A DNA stretch of 8,265 bases from an archaeon (GCA_020056025.1 JAGVIO010000198.1:1-8265); one strand, 5' to 3'. Counted from the first letter of the stretch, positions 1-4,930 are shown. Notes: generated by a model from the sequence alone, not told the origin. Made by a program: numbers and translations.

Positions 1-433
1 GCCTTATGTCTGCTTTAAGAACATAGCAATTTCTTGTGTTGTTCATTGACACTTTCCTTTTGAAATTGTCAAACCTCTGCAATGCCTTTAATGTCCCTTT
101 GCCTTTCCTGTTTGCATAAGAATCATAGATGAATGTTTTTTCAAATATTGGCTCAATTATATTGCATAGCGCATGGTGGATTATTCTATCCCTTAAATCA
201 GAAACGCTAATCTTCCTTGTCTTCGGGTCTCTTATGACAAAAGTCTTTAATGGCTTTGGATTGTATGAATGAAGCAATAATTCTGTTCTTAACGATAAAA
301 GGTTATCTTTAAGGTTTTTCTCAAACTCAATCACATAAGGCTTTAATGTCTTGTGCTTCCTTGCATTTTTGTAAGCAAGATGCAGATTTTCATAGCTGCA
401 CAAAGAATTCCAAAGATTGTCGAATTGCTTCAT
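1..433 (-). CDS. DGR-type reverse transcriptase, N-terminal 144 residues (cut by window edge)
   Basis: The minus strand is open from an ATG at 433-431 to base 1 and encodes 144 residues. In diversity-generating retroelements this enzyme, a group II intron-like reverse transcriptase, copies the template-repeat RNA into adenine-mutated cDNA that replaces the variable region of the target gene. Visible family features are an N-terminal helix-rich segment (YENLHLAYKNARK, residues 14-26), the block RDRIIHHALCNIIEPIFEKT (81-100), FIYDSYANRKGKGT (101-114), and YVLKADIR (137-144). Asp142 is the expected first catalytic aspartate of RT motif A. The rest of the catalytic core, including the YxDD box and the DGR-characteristic motif 4, lies outside the window. 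The TR ends only 27 bp in front of the start. No strong Shine-Dalgarno is seen (a weak AAGG about 9 nt upstream). The frame is open upstream through the TR to a TAG at 553-551, so an earlier non-ATG start cannot be excluded. Confidence 0.93.
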   Translation of the reverse strand, partial: MKQFDNLWNSLCSYENLHLAYKNARKHKTLKPYVIEFEKNLKDNLLSLRTELLLHSYNPKPLKTFVIRDPKTRKISVSDLRDRIIHHALCNIIEPIFEKTFIYDSYANRKGKGTLKALQRFDNFKRKVSMNNTRNCYVLKADIR

Positions 434-460
434 TTGAAAAAGCCTTAGCAGTACCTTGGC

Positions 461-550
461 TATTCCAAAGAAATGCCCATTGTTGTCTAGGTTGTTGTTG
501 CCATTGAGGTTGTTGTTGTAGTTGTTGTTGCCAAGGAACAAAAGGCGCCC
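461..550 (-). repeat. DGR template repeat (TR)
   Basis: This is the non-coding template copy of the variable region. It aligns without gaps to 853-942 (offset 392). The core 465-550 (86 bp) has 13 differences, and the 4 bp at 461-464 add two more. All 15 differences fall on T of the plus strand, that is A of the minus (coding) strand; every C, G and T of the coding strand is conserved. Read in the target frame, the TR has 12 AAC/AAT (Asn) codons interspersed with invariant Leu, Gly and Tyr codons, the usual layout that lets adenine mutagenesis reach many amino acids without making stops. Mismatches at bases other than template A begin at 460 and 551, which sets the borders. The TR lies between target and reverse transcriptase and is presumably transcribed on the minus strand. 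Confidence 0.95.
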
Positions 551-661
551 CTAATTAGCCCTTTTGCTGCATAAATTCACTGCCTTTTCATTTCTGTCAA
601 GGCTGTATTTCATAGCCCAAAAACTAAATGGCCATAGCAAAAGGACGTGTAGCCAAGGCAT
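551..661 (-). CDS. 36-codon ORF between DGR target and TR, function unknown
   Basis: The ATG is at 661-659 and the TAG stop at 553-551, immediately against the TR. The product begins with a hydrophobic stretch (MPWLHVLLLWPFSFWAM) and ends basic and polar. It is in the same reading frame as the TR and the reverse transcriptase, interrupted only by the TAG. It is far shorter than an Avd accessory protein (about 110-130 residues) and shows no resemblance that I can recognise. It could be a real small protein, a decayed gene tail, or just the leader of the TR RNA. No Shine-Dalgarno is evident. Confidence that it is translated is low. Confidence 0.25.
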   Translation of the reverse strand: MPWLHVLLLWPFSFWAMKYSLDRNEKAVNLCSKRAN

Positions 662-674
662 TGTTATGCCAAGA

Positions 675-696
675 CAAAGAAACAAAGAAAAAAGAT
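675..696 (-). terminator. T-rich archaeal-type terminator after the DGR target gene
   Basis: On the minus strand, beginning about 10 nt after the target stop codon, there is a T-rich run (ATCTTTTTTCTTTG followed by TTTCTTTG). Oligo-T tracts of this kind terminate archaeal RNA polymerase without needing a hairpin. If active, the TR/RT part would need read-through or its own promoter. Confidence 0.4.
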
Positions 697-702
697 TATA
701 AA
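695..702 (-). promoter_or_regulatory. Possible TATA box for the TR/RT transcript
   Basis: The minus strand reads TTTATAAT just after the target stop, with a poor BRE. A start site about 25 nt downstream would fall near 672, ahead of the small ORF and the TR. Because it overlaps an AT-rich terminator-like stretch it may be fortuitous. Confidence 0.3.
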
Positions 703-705
703 TAT

Positions 706-1494
706 TTATTCATATTTTTTTCTTAGCGTTGCTTCAAAATTACTCCAAGCTGCTTTTGGAACAAAATCTTTTGAAACAGCTAATATTTCATCAAGGCTTG
801 GAACTGCAACTTTTTGCGCGTCAGCGCCGCCTGCGGCGTCGCTTCCACGACGTACCCCAAAGAAATGCCCACAGCTGCCTAGGTAGTTGCTGCCATCGAG
901 GTTGACGTAGTAGTTGATGCCGCCAAGGAACAAAAGGCGCCCTACTGGCTTATCGCCTAAGTCATCAGAATTATAAATTCTAATTTGATTGCCAACATTT
1001 TTCAGATGCTTATCAAAATAGCCATTTGCTGTTTCCTTATCACCAAAAAATGGAACACTGATAGGATGCTCTCTTGCTTCATCAACAGACATCAAGCCAT
1101 ATTTTGCTTTTCTAAGCTTTTCAGGGTCTGCAATAACTATCTTCTTATTGCCATCTTCTGCTGCCTTCAAATCTTTAGCAAACCAATCTACTTTTTGTTC
1201 GTCAATCAATATTCCTGCGCCATTTACAAGGCCTGTTTCAATTGCAGCAGCAATATTTTCATGTGTTGACAAATAGTGTCTGCCGTGATTAAAAAGAACA
1301 ATTTCATTTCCTTGCTTTGTTTTTCCTGTCTCTTTGGCACTTAATGAAGTATACCAATTATCAAATCTAATCACGCCATCTGTTCTTGCTTTTGCCAATT
1401 CTGGCATGCACATTGCATCGTAGCCTTCTGTCTGGCAATCTTTTAGCGCAATTACTAGTTCAGGTTTGTAAAATTCTTTTGTTTGTTCTGTCAT
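706..1494 (-). CDS. DGR target protein with internal diversified segment
   Basis: 262 residues, starting at an ATG (1494-1492) with AGGTGA (sense of 1501-1506) 6 nt upstream. It has no signal peptide or membrane segment, so it is probably cytoplasmic or released by an unusual route. Residues 1-184 are mixed alpha/beta-looking and I do not recognise the family. Residues 185-214 are the VR. The invariant frame GRLLFLGG, L, G, L and GHFFGV resembles the ends of C-type-lectin-like (formylglycine-generating-enzyme-like) DGR targets, where surface loops are diversified for ligand binding; the fold assignment is inference. Unusually, about 48 residues follow the VR: a small-residue linker over the hairpin, then PSLDEILAVSKDF and a basic C-terminus (LRKKYE). 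The gene is first in the minus-strand cassette target-TR-RT. Its ligand is unknown. Confidence 0.9.
   Translation of the reverse strand: MTEQTKEFYKPELVIALKDCQTEGYDAMCMPELAKARTDGVIRFDNWYTSLSAKETGKTKQGNEIVLFNHGRHYLSTHENIAAAIETGLVNGAGILIDEQKVDWFAKDLKAAEDGNKKIVIADPEKLRKAKYGLMSVDEAREHPISVPFFGDKETANGYFDKHLKNVGNQIRIYNSDDLGDKPVGRLLFLGGINYYVNLDGSNYLGSCGHFFGVRRGSDAAGGADAQKVAVPSLDEILAVSKDFVPKAAWSNFEATLRKKYE
825..838 (-). other. GC-rich hairpin just downstream of VR, probable DGR homing hairpin
   Basis: A perfect inverted repeat with arms CGCCGC and GCGGCG is separated by 2 bases (in practice a 5-bp stem with a 4-base loop). It starts 14-18 nt past the 3' end of the VR on the coding strand. It is strikingly GC-rich in an AT-rich region and encodes the small-residue stretch around 219-224 of the target (Asp-Ala-Ala-Gly-Gly-Ala). 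In the Bordetella phage BPP-1 DGR, a DNA hairpin/cruciform just downstream of the VR stimulates target recognition. The same role here is inferred from position and shape; this stem is shorter than the phage one. Confidence 0.65.
853..942 (-). repeat. DGR variable region (VR) inside the target gene
   Basis: Recipient copy of the TR, encoding residues 185-214 of the 262-residue target. Compared with the TR, the core shows eight A-to-G and five A-to-T changes on the coding strand, and the last 4 bp show two further A-to-G changes. No A-to-C is seen. The changed codons give Gly192, Ile193, Tyr196, Val197, Asp200, Ser202, Tyr204, Gly206, Ser207 and Cys208. Asn194, Asn198 and Asn203 still carry the template AAC. 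The coding-strand 3' end (868-857), identical to the TR, is the likely initiation-of-mutagenic-homing stretch, but it is short and not especially GC-rich, so its exact extent is inference. Confidence 0.95.
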
Positions 1495-1500
1495 TTGAAT

Positions 1501-1506
1501 TCACCT
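1501..1506 (-). promoter_or_regulatory. Shine-Dalgarno site of the DGR target
   Basis: The minus-strand AGGTGA ends 6 nt before the ATG. It stands out because most other genes here appear leaderless, and it implies a 5' untranslated region, in agreement with the TATA box lying about 80 nt upstream. Confidence 0.75.
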
Positions 1507-1533
1507 TTAGGTTTTAGTTTTTATGTTAAATGT

Positions 1534-1549
1534 TAGCATGATTCTGCTA
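1534..1549 (-). promoter_or_regulatory. Small inverted repeat near the predicted start site of the DGR target mRNA
   Basis: TAGCA and TGCTA arms flank a 6-base loop. It falls about where transcription from the TATA box at 1571-1580 should begin, so it could be a 5' mRNA hairpin or a repressor half-site pair. The arms are only 5 bp and it may be chance. Confidence 0.25.
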
Positions 1550-1570
1550 TAGGAATAGACAAAGTAGTAC

Positions 1571-1580
1571 TTATATATAA
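1571..1580 (-). promoter_or_regulatory. TATA box for the DGR target gene
   Basis: The minus strand reads TTATATATAA, preceded by a purine-rich BRE-like GCAAAGAT. The predicted start site is near 1548, giving a leader of about 50 nt that holds the Shine-Dalgarno site. Confidence 0.6.
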
Positions 1581-1594
1581 ATCTTTGCTTTTTA

Positions 1595-1614
1595 TTGTTA
1601 CTTGATAGTGATAA
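1595..1614 (-). promoter_or_regulatory. Bipartite upstream element, copy 1 (before the DGR target TATA box)
   Basis: On the plus strand this reads TTGTTACTT, one base, then ATAGTGATAA. Both halves recur exactly, in the same order and orientation, at 6939-6961 with a 4-base spacer, also directly upstream of a TATA box of a minus-strand gene. Here it ends 14 bp from the TATA box. This looks like an activator or upstream regulatory site shared by the two genes. Confidence 0.4.
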
Positions 1615-1641
1615 ATTATGTTAAACTTCAAATCTGGAATT

Positions 1642-1661
1642 ATTGTCAACAGAATGACAAT
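1642..1661. promoter_or_regulatory. Inverted repeat in the divergent intergenic region
   Basis: The 6-bp arms ATTGTC and GACAAT are separated by 8 bases. It lies between the two divergent promoters. This geometry suits a dimeric repressor site, but evidence is limited to the symmetry. Confidence 0.25.
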
Positions 1662-1690
1662 TTTCCAAAAAGTTCATTAAAAACGCAGTA

Positions 1691-1698
1691 TTTATAGA
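1691..1698 (+). promoter_or_regulatory. Possible TATA box for the AlbA_2 regulator gene
   Basis: The plus strand reads TTTATAGA, preceded by AAACGCAGTA. A start about 25 nt downstream would fall inside the palindrome at 1715-1730 and leave a leader of roughly 100 nt before the GTG at 1819. A closer promoter hidden in the AT-rich stretch 1760-1800 is possible. Confidence 0.35.
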
Positions 1699-1702
1699 TT
1701 AC

Positions 1703-1730
1703 TATCAACTATCTGTTGATAATTATCAAC
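1703..1730. promoter_or_regulatory. Operator-like palindrome with additional half-site
   Basis: GTTGATAATTATCAAC (1715-1730) is a perfect 16-bp palindrome. A further half-site TATCAAC lies at 1703-1709 and pairs as a 7-bp inverted repeat with GTTGATA at 1715-1721. The three copies of the 7-mer are thus evenly packed over the predicted start site of the downstream regulator gene. This suggests repressor binding, possibly autoregulation by the gene at 1819; the binder is not shown by the sequence. Confidence 0.5.
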
Positions 1731-1770
1731 AAAATGAAGATAGCAAAGCCAAGTGAGCTTCTTTTTACTT

Positions 1771-1800
1771 TAACTTTACTTAAAGTTACTTAAACTTACT
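1771..1800 (+). repeat. Three 10-bp tandem repeats just before the regulator gene
   Basis: TAACTTTACT, TAAAGTTACT and TAAACTTACT lie head to tail (consensus TAAANTTACT), ending 18 bp before the GTG start. The 10-bp period puts each copy on nearly the same DNA face. Internal symmetry AACTTT/AAAGTT (1772-1787) also allows a weak hairpin. It may be a cooperative binding site or a translation-affecting leader; low complexity is the alternative. Confidence 0.35.
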
Positions 1801-1818
1801 ATTAAAGGTTGGACTAGC

Positions 1819-3201
1819 GTGAAAAAAGAAGAGCTATTGAGTATAATTAATGAAGGTGAGAACCAGCAGGTTGAATTTAAAGAGGGCTGCCCTTCCAGCC
1901 ATGAGTTATCAAGGATAATCTGCGGCTTTGCCAACACAGACGGGGGATATTTTATTATTGGTGTATCCAAGCATGGAGGGATAAAAGGGCTGGCGTGCGA
2001 TTTAGATAAATTGCAGCAGGACATTTCCAATGCAAACCAAAGGGTTTTATCGCCGCCATTGATTAATGTGCAGCATTTTACAGTTGAAAACAAAGACTTG
2101 CTTCTGGCTGAGATTAATAAAGCCAATGATAAAAATGCGCATACCTTTGAAGGAGCAGTGTATGTCCGCATCGGAAGCACAACAAGAAAACTTGAAGGGC
2201 AATCATTGTTTGACTTCTTAAAAAACAAGCAAATACTTTGTTTTGACGAGCAGGACTCGGAAGCAAAAATAGAAGATTTGGATGAGAACAGGATCAAGTC
2301 TTATCTGGAAAAAAGAAATCGGCCTGATTACCTTAAAGCAAACAGCGTAAAAGATTTTATCATAAGCAATATGCTTGGGAAAATGAATGGGAGCCTAAAA
2401 ATAAAGAATGTTGCATCTTTATTCTTTGCTAAAGAGCCTTACAAATGGCATCCTCAAAGCGAAGTTAGGATTGCCAGATTTTCTGGAATAGAGCCTGTAA
2501 ATGTAATATCACAAAAGGATTTTAAGTCAGATCCTCTGGAAAATATCGCGCAAGCAATTTCTTTTATACGGCAAAATATATCCAAGCGATTCATAATACC
2601 AGAAGATTCGCCAAGAAGAATTGAGATTGAAGAATACCCCATGCCTGTAATAAGAGAAGCAGTTGTAAACGCAGTAGCCCACAGGGATTATTACAGCTAT
2701 GATTCAATACAGATAAGCATGTTTGACGACAGGATTGAGATAAGCAATCCAGGCAGCCTGCCAGAAGGCTTGACAAAAGAGTTCTTTGGAAAAAGGTCTG
2801 TAAAAAGAAATCCCATTACATACAGGCTGCTAAGGGATTGCCATTATGTAGAAGGGTTGGGCACAGGAGTGCCTAAGATGATTAATGAAATGAGAAAATC
2901 AGGGCTGAGCGACCCAGAATTTAATTTTGAAGCAGGCTTCTTTGCCGTCACATTAAGAAATATAAAAAGCTCAGTAAAGCCTATTGAAGGCATGAAAGAT
3001 TTAAACCAGAGGCAAGTCAATGCCTTAAATTACCTTAAGCAAAATAAGACAATAAAATCTAAGACTTATGCTAACTTTAACAATATTTCATTGCCTCTTG
3101 CATTAAAGGATTTAAATGAGCTGATTAAATTTAAATTCATCATGAAAATTGGTGCATATCGGGGCGCATATTACCTCTTAAATGAAGAAAAATTCCAATA
3201 A
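1819..3201 (+). CDS. AlbA_2 (Schlafen-like) / COG2865-type putative transcriptional regulator
   Basis: 460 residues. The start is GTG; no in-frame ATG exists before the upstream in-frame stop at 1771-1773. AGGT about 10 nt upstream is a weak Shine-Dalgarno. Residues about 10-130 form an AlbA_2 domain: QVEFKE (17-22), GFANTDGG (36-43) and YVRIGSTTRK (115-124). Residues about 240-390 match the GHKL-like ATPase portion of COG2865 proteins (HATPase_c_4): EAVVNAVAHRDY (280-291), ISNPGSLPEG (308-317) and VEGLGTGVPKM (344-354). The last 70 residues look like a winged helix-turn-helix. The family is annotated as predicted DNA-binding, ATP-binding regulators, often near mobile or defence genes; biochemical roles are poorly known. 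It is transcribed divergently from the DGR target and follows operator-like repeats, so it may regulate itself or the DGR (inference). Confidence 0.85.
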   Translation: MKKEELLSIINEGENQQVEFKEGCPSSHELSRIICGFANTDGGYFIIGVSKHGGIKGLACDLDKLQQDISNANQRVLSPPLINVQHFTVENKDLLLAEINKANDKNAHTFEGAVYVRIGSTTRKLEGQSLFDFLKNKQILCFDEQDSEAKIEDLDENRIKSYLEKRNRPDYLKANSVKDFIISNMLGKMNGSLKIKNVASLFFAKEPYKWHPQSEVRIARFSGIEPVNVISQKDFKSDPLENIAQAISFIRQNISKRFIIPEDSPRRIEIEEYPMPVIREAVVNAVAHRDYYSYDSIQISMFDDRIEISNPGSLPEGLTKEFFGKRSVKRNPITYRLLRDCHYVEGLGTGVPKMINEMRKSGLSDPEFNFEAGFFAVTLRNIKSSVKPIEGMKDLNQRQVNALNYLKQNKTIKSKTYANFNNISLPLALKDLNELIKFKFIMKIGAYRGAYYLLNEEKFQ

Positions 3202-3203
3202 AA

Positions 3204-3223
3204 CTTCTTCTTAGAAAAAGAAG
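3204..3223 (+). terminator. Weak hairpin after the regulator gene
   Basis: CTTCTT and AAGAAG arms (6 bp) with an 8-base loop begin 2 nt after the stop codon. T-rich tracts follow further on (ATTATTTTTTCTATTTTATT around 3266-3285), which is the more likely site of archaeal termination. Confidence 0.35.
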
Positions 3224-3293
3224 CAAACGTTTCTGGCTGACTCTGCTAGCTAAAATATAGCCCTGATTATTTTTTCTATTTTATTCAGCATCC

Positions 3294-3333
3294 CCTGCCA
3301 ACATTTTTATTTTAATATTTGTTTATTGGCAGG
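3294..3333. repeat. Long-loop inverted repeat in the 3202-3419 intergenic region
   Basis: The perfect 8-bp arms CCTGCCAA (3294-3301) and TTGGCAGG (3326-3333) enclose a 24-base almost pure A+T loop. The rest of this 218-bp gap holds only T-rich stretches and the promoter of the next gene. It could be an RNA hairpin of the upstream transcript's 3' end; no tRNA or known RNA motif is evident. Confidence 0.3.
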
Positions 3334-3389
3334 CTAATAATAAATATTACATTTCTTATCCTGTAATTCAATTCGAGCATACCAAAACC

Positions 3390-3397
3390 TTTATTAA
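3390..3397 (+). promoter_or_regulatory. TATA box for the DUF5652-like gene
   Basis: TTTATTAA with an upstream purine-rich CCAAAACC lies 23-30 nt before the ATG at 3420, so a leaderless transcript is expected. Confidence 0.55.
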
Positions 3398-3419
3398 CAA
3401 GGATATTAATGCATAATAT

Positions 3420-3614
3420 ATGGACCTGAATCTTTTAACATTGATACCAATACTTCTCCCGCTCATTCTATGGGAAGCTGTCTGGAAAGGAATTGCTCTC
3501 TGGAAATCCGGAAGAAACAAGCAGCTGGCATGGTTTGTCTGCATTTTTATCTTCAACACAGCTGGAATTCTGCCAATATTGTATATTATGTTCTTTCAGA
3601 AAAAGAAGAAATAA
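3420..3614 (+). CDS. Small two-helix membrane protein, DUF5652-like
   Basis: 64 residues. Two hydrophobic helices (about 4-20 and 36-58) are joined by a short basic loop (WKSGRNKQ), and the C-terminus is a lysine cluster (QKKKK). The pattern WEAVWKGIALWKSGRN, then NTAGILPILYI, is typical of the DUF5652 family, common in DPANN archaea and candidate-phylum bacteria and of unknown function. It somewhat resembles the short PLDc_N-type membrane anchors. By the positive-inside rule the C-terminus and the loop are both basic, so topology is ambiguous. The ATG is 23-30 nt from a TATA box, consistent with leaderless expression. It ends 62 bp before hisS, which has its own promoter. Confidence 0.8.
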   Translation: MDLNLLTLIPILLPLILWEAVWKGIALWKSGRNKQLAWFVCIFIFNTAGILPILYIMFFQKKKK

Positions 3615-3646
3615 GTGAAGCATATTCTAAGAAATAACCCTAAACC

Positions 3647-3654
3647 TTTATATA
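3647..3654 (+). promoter_or_regulatory. TATA box for hisS
   Basis: TTTATATA, preceded by a BRE-like TAAACC, lies 23-30 nt upstream of the hisS ATG. This is a textbook archaeal leaderless promoter and the clearest one in the window. Confidence 0.7.
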
Positions 3655-3676
3655 CATAAGATATTCTCATTATTCT

Positions 3677-4927
3677 ATGCAATTCAAAAAGCCGACTGGA
3701 ACAACTGACTTTTATCCAGAGGATATGGAAATAAGGAATAATATATTTGCTTCTCTTAAAGAGACAGCTGCAAAATTCGGATTCAAAGAAGTTGAAACAC
3801 CTGCTTTTGAGGCAATGGAGTTATTGGCTGCAAAATCAGGCGAGGAAGTCAGCAAGCAGATATTTGTTTTGGAACAGAAAGGAGATGAAAAATTTGGGTT
3901 AAGATTTGACTTGACTGTCCCTATGACAAGGATGTTCATTGAAAAGCAGAAAGAATTGCCTAAGCCTGTAAAATGGTTTGGTCTTTCAAGGATGTGGAGA
4001 TATGAAAGGCCTCAGGCAGGAAGGTTAAGGGAATTTTACCAATTGTCTGTTGAGATGTTTGGCTCTGACAAGCCAGAAGCAGATGCAGAGATAATAAACT
4101 TGGCAGTATCGTGCTTAAGGAATTTAGGATTAAATTCAGAAGATTTCTATGTAAGAATAAACAACAGGAAATTATTGCAGGGAATAATAGAGCAGTTTGC
4201 TGAAGACAAAGAATTGACTGACAAGATTATAGCACTTGTTGACAAGAAAAACAAGATATCTCCTGAGGAATTTGACAAAGGGCTTGCTGACTTCAAAGTC
4301 AAAGAGCCTGAAAATTTCAAGGAATTGCTTGCAATAAAGGAACTGGAACAATTGAATGACCTTGAATTGAATGAAATGGCAAGAACAGGCTTGAATGAAT
4401 TAAAGCAGATATTCAAATTCCTGGGAAAAAGATTTGTTGAACTGGATTTGACTGTAGCAAGAGGATTGGCATATTACACAGGAACTGTCTTTGAATTGTA
4501 TGACAAAAGCGGAAAGTTCAGGGCAATTGCAGGAGGAGGAAGGTATGACAAGATGGTTGAGCAGTTTGGAGGAGAGCCTTGCCCTGCAACAGGATTTGGA
4601 TTGGGATATTCTACATTAAGCTTACTATTGCAAGACAAAGGATTGTTGCCAAAGATAGAATCAGCATTGGATTATTATGTGATAATTATAGGCGAAGGGC
4701 AACTGAAAGAAAAAGCATTGTCAATTGTCGCAAAGCTAAGAAAGAAATATTCTGTTGAATATGACCTGATGGGAAGGCATGTGAAAAAGCAGATGGAATT
4801 AGCGAATAGGTCAGGAGCAAAGAAAGCAATATTCATAGGAGAAAAGGAAATCTGGACAAATACTTTAACGATCAGGGATATGAAGACAGGGAAAGAAGAG
4901 AAGATTAATGTTGATGATTTGGTCTGA
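3677..4927 (+). CDS. hisS: Histidyl-tRNA synthetase
   Basis: 416 residues, a normal HisRS length. The enzyme joins histidine to tRNA-His using ATP, in the cytoplasm. Class II motif 1 is at GFKEVETPAFE (35-45). The substrate-binding LRFDLTVP is at 75-82. Motif 2 is RMWRYERPQAGRLREFYQ (105-122). The HisRS-specific motif HisA is VARGLAYYTG (260-269) and the glycine loop GGGRYD is at 286-291. Motif 3 is at PATGFGLGYSTL (303-314), followed by the anticodon-binding domain (about 325-416). Motif 3 lacks the usual arginine of GxxRL, having Tyr-Ser-Thr-Leu instead. The gene appears to be monocistronic with its own promoter. Its stop is 3 nt from the stop of the convergent gene at 4931. Confidence 0.97.
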   Translation: MQFKKPTGTTDFYPEDMEIRNNIFASLKETAAKFGFKEVETPAFEAMELLAAKSGEEVSKQIFVLEQKGDEKFGLRFDLTVPMTRMFIEKQKELPKPVKWFGLSRMWRYERPQAGRLREFYQLSVEMFGSDKPEADAEIINLAVSCLRNLGLNSEDFYVRINNRKLLQGIIEQFAEDKELTDKIIALVDKKNKISPEEFDKGLADFKVKEPENFKELLAIKELEQLNDLELNEMARTGLNELKQIFKFLGKRFVELDLTVARGLAYYTGTVFELYDKSGKFRAIAGGGRYDKMVEQFGGEPCPATGFGLGYSTLSLLLQDKGLLPKIESALDYYVIIIGEGQLKEKALSIVAKLRKKYSVEYDLMGRHVKKQMELANRSGAKKAIFIGEKEIWTNTLTIRDMKTGKEEKINVDDLV

Positions 4928-4930
4928 GTT

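Noticed and set aside
1..433. Group II intron or retron instead of a DGR
   Set aside because: The adjacent TR/VR pair with adenine-only differences is specific to DGRs; no intron RNA domains or retron msr/msd structure is seen in the window.
480..530. GTTGTTGTTG-rich stretch resembling a microsatellite or CRISPR-like repeat
   Set aside because: On the minus strand these are AAC codons of the DGR template repeat, aligned base for base to the VR; no spacer-repeat structure exists.
551..553. TAG as a read-through codon joining the small ORF, TR and RT into one protein
   Set aside because: No sign of pyrrolysine use or a recoding element; the TR is expected to act as RNA, so an open frame there needs no translation.
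985..1269. 94-codon plus-strand ORF
   Set aside because: Antisense to the DGR target; Cys/Ile/Phe-rich composition typical of a shadow frame, with no promoter or Shine-Dalgarno.
1776..2297. 173-codon minus-strand ORF
   Set aside because: Antisense to the AlbA_2 regulator, whose motifs are clear; Ser/Phe/Cys-rich shadow frame.
3360..3385. T-loop-like ATTCGAGC suggesting a tRNA
   Set aside because: No acceptor stem, D-arm or anticodon arm can be folded around it.
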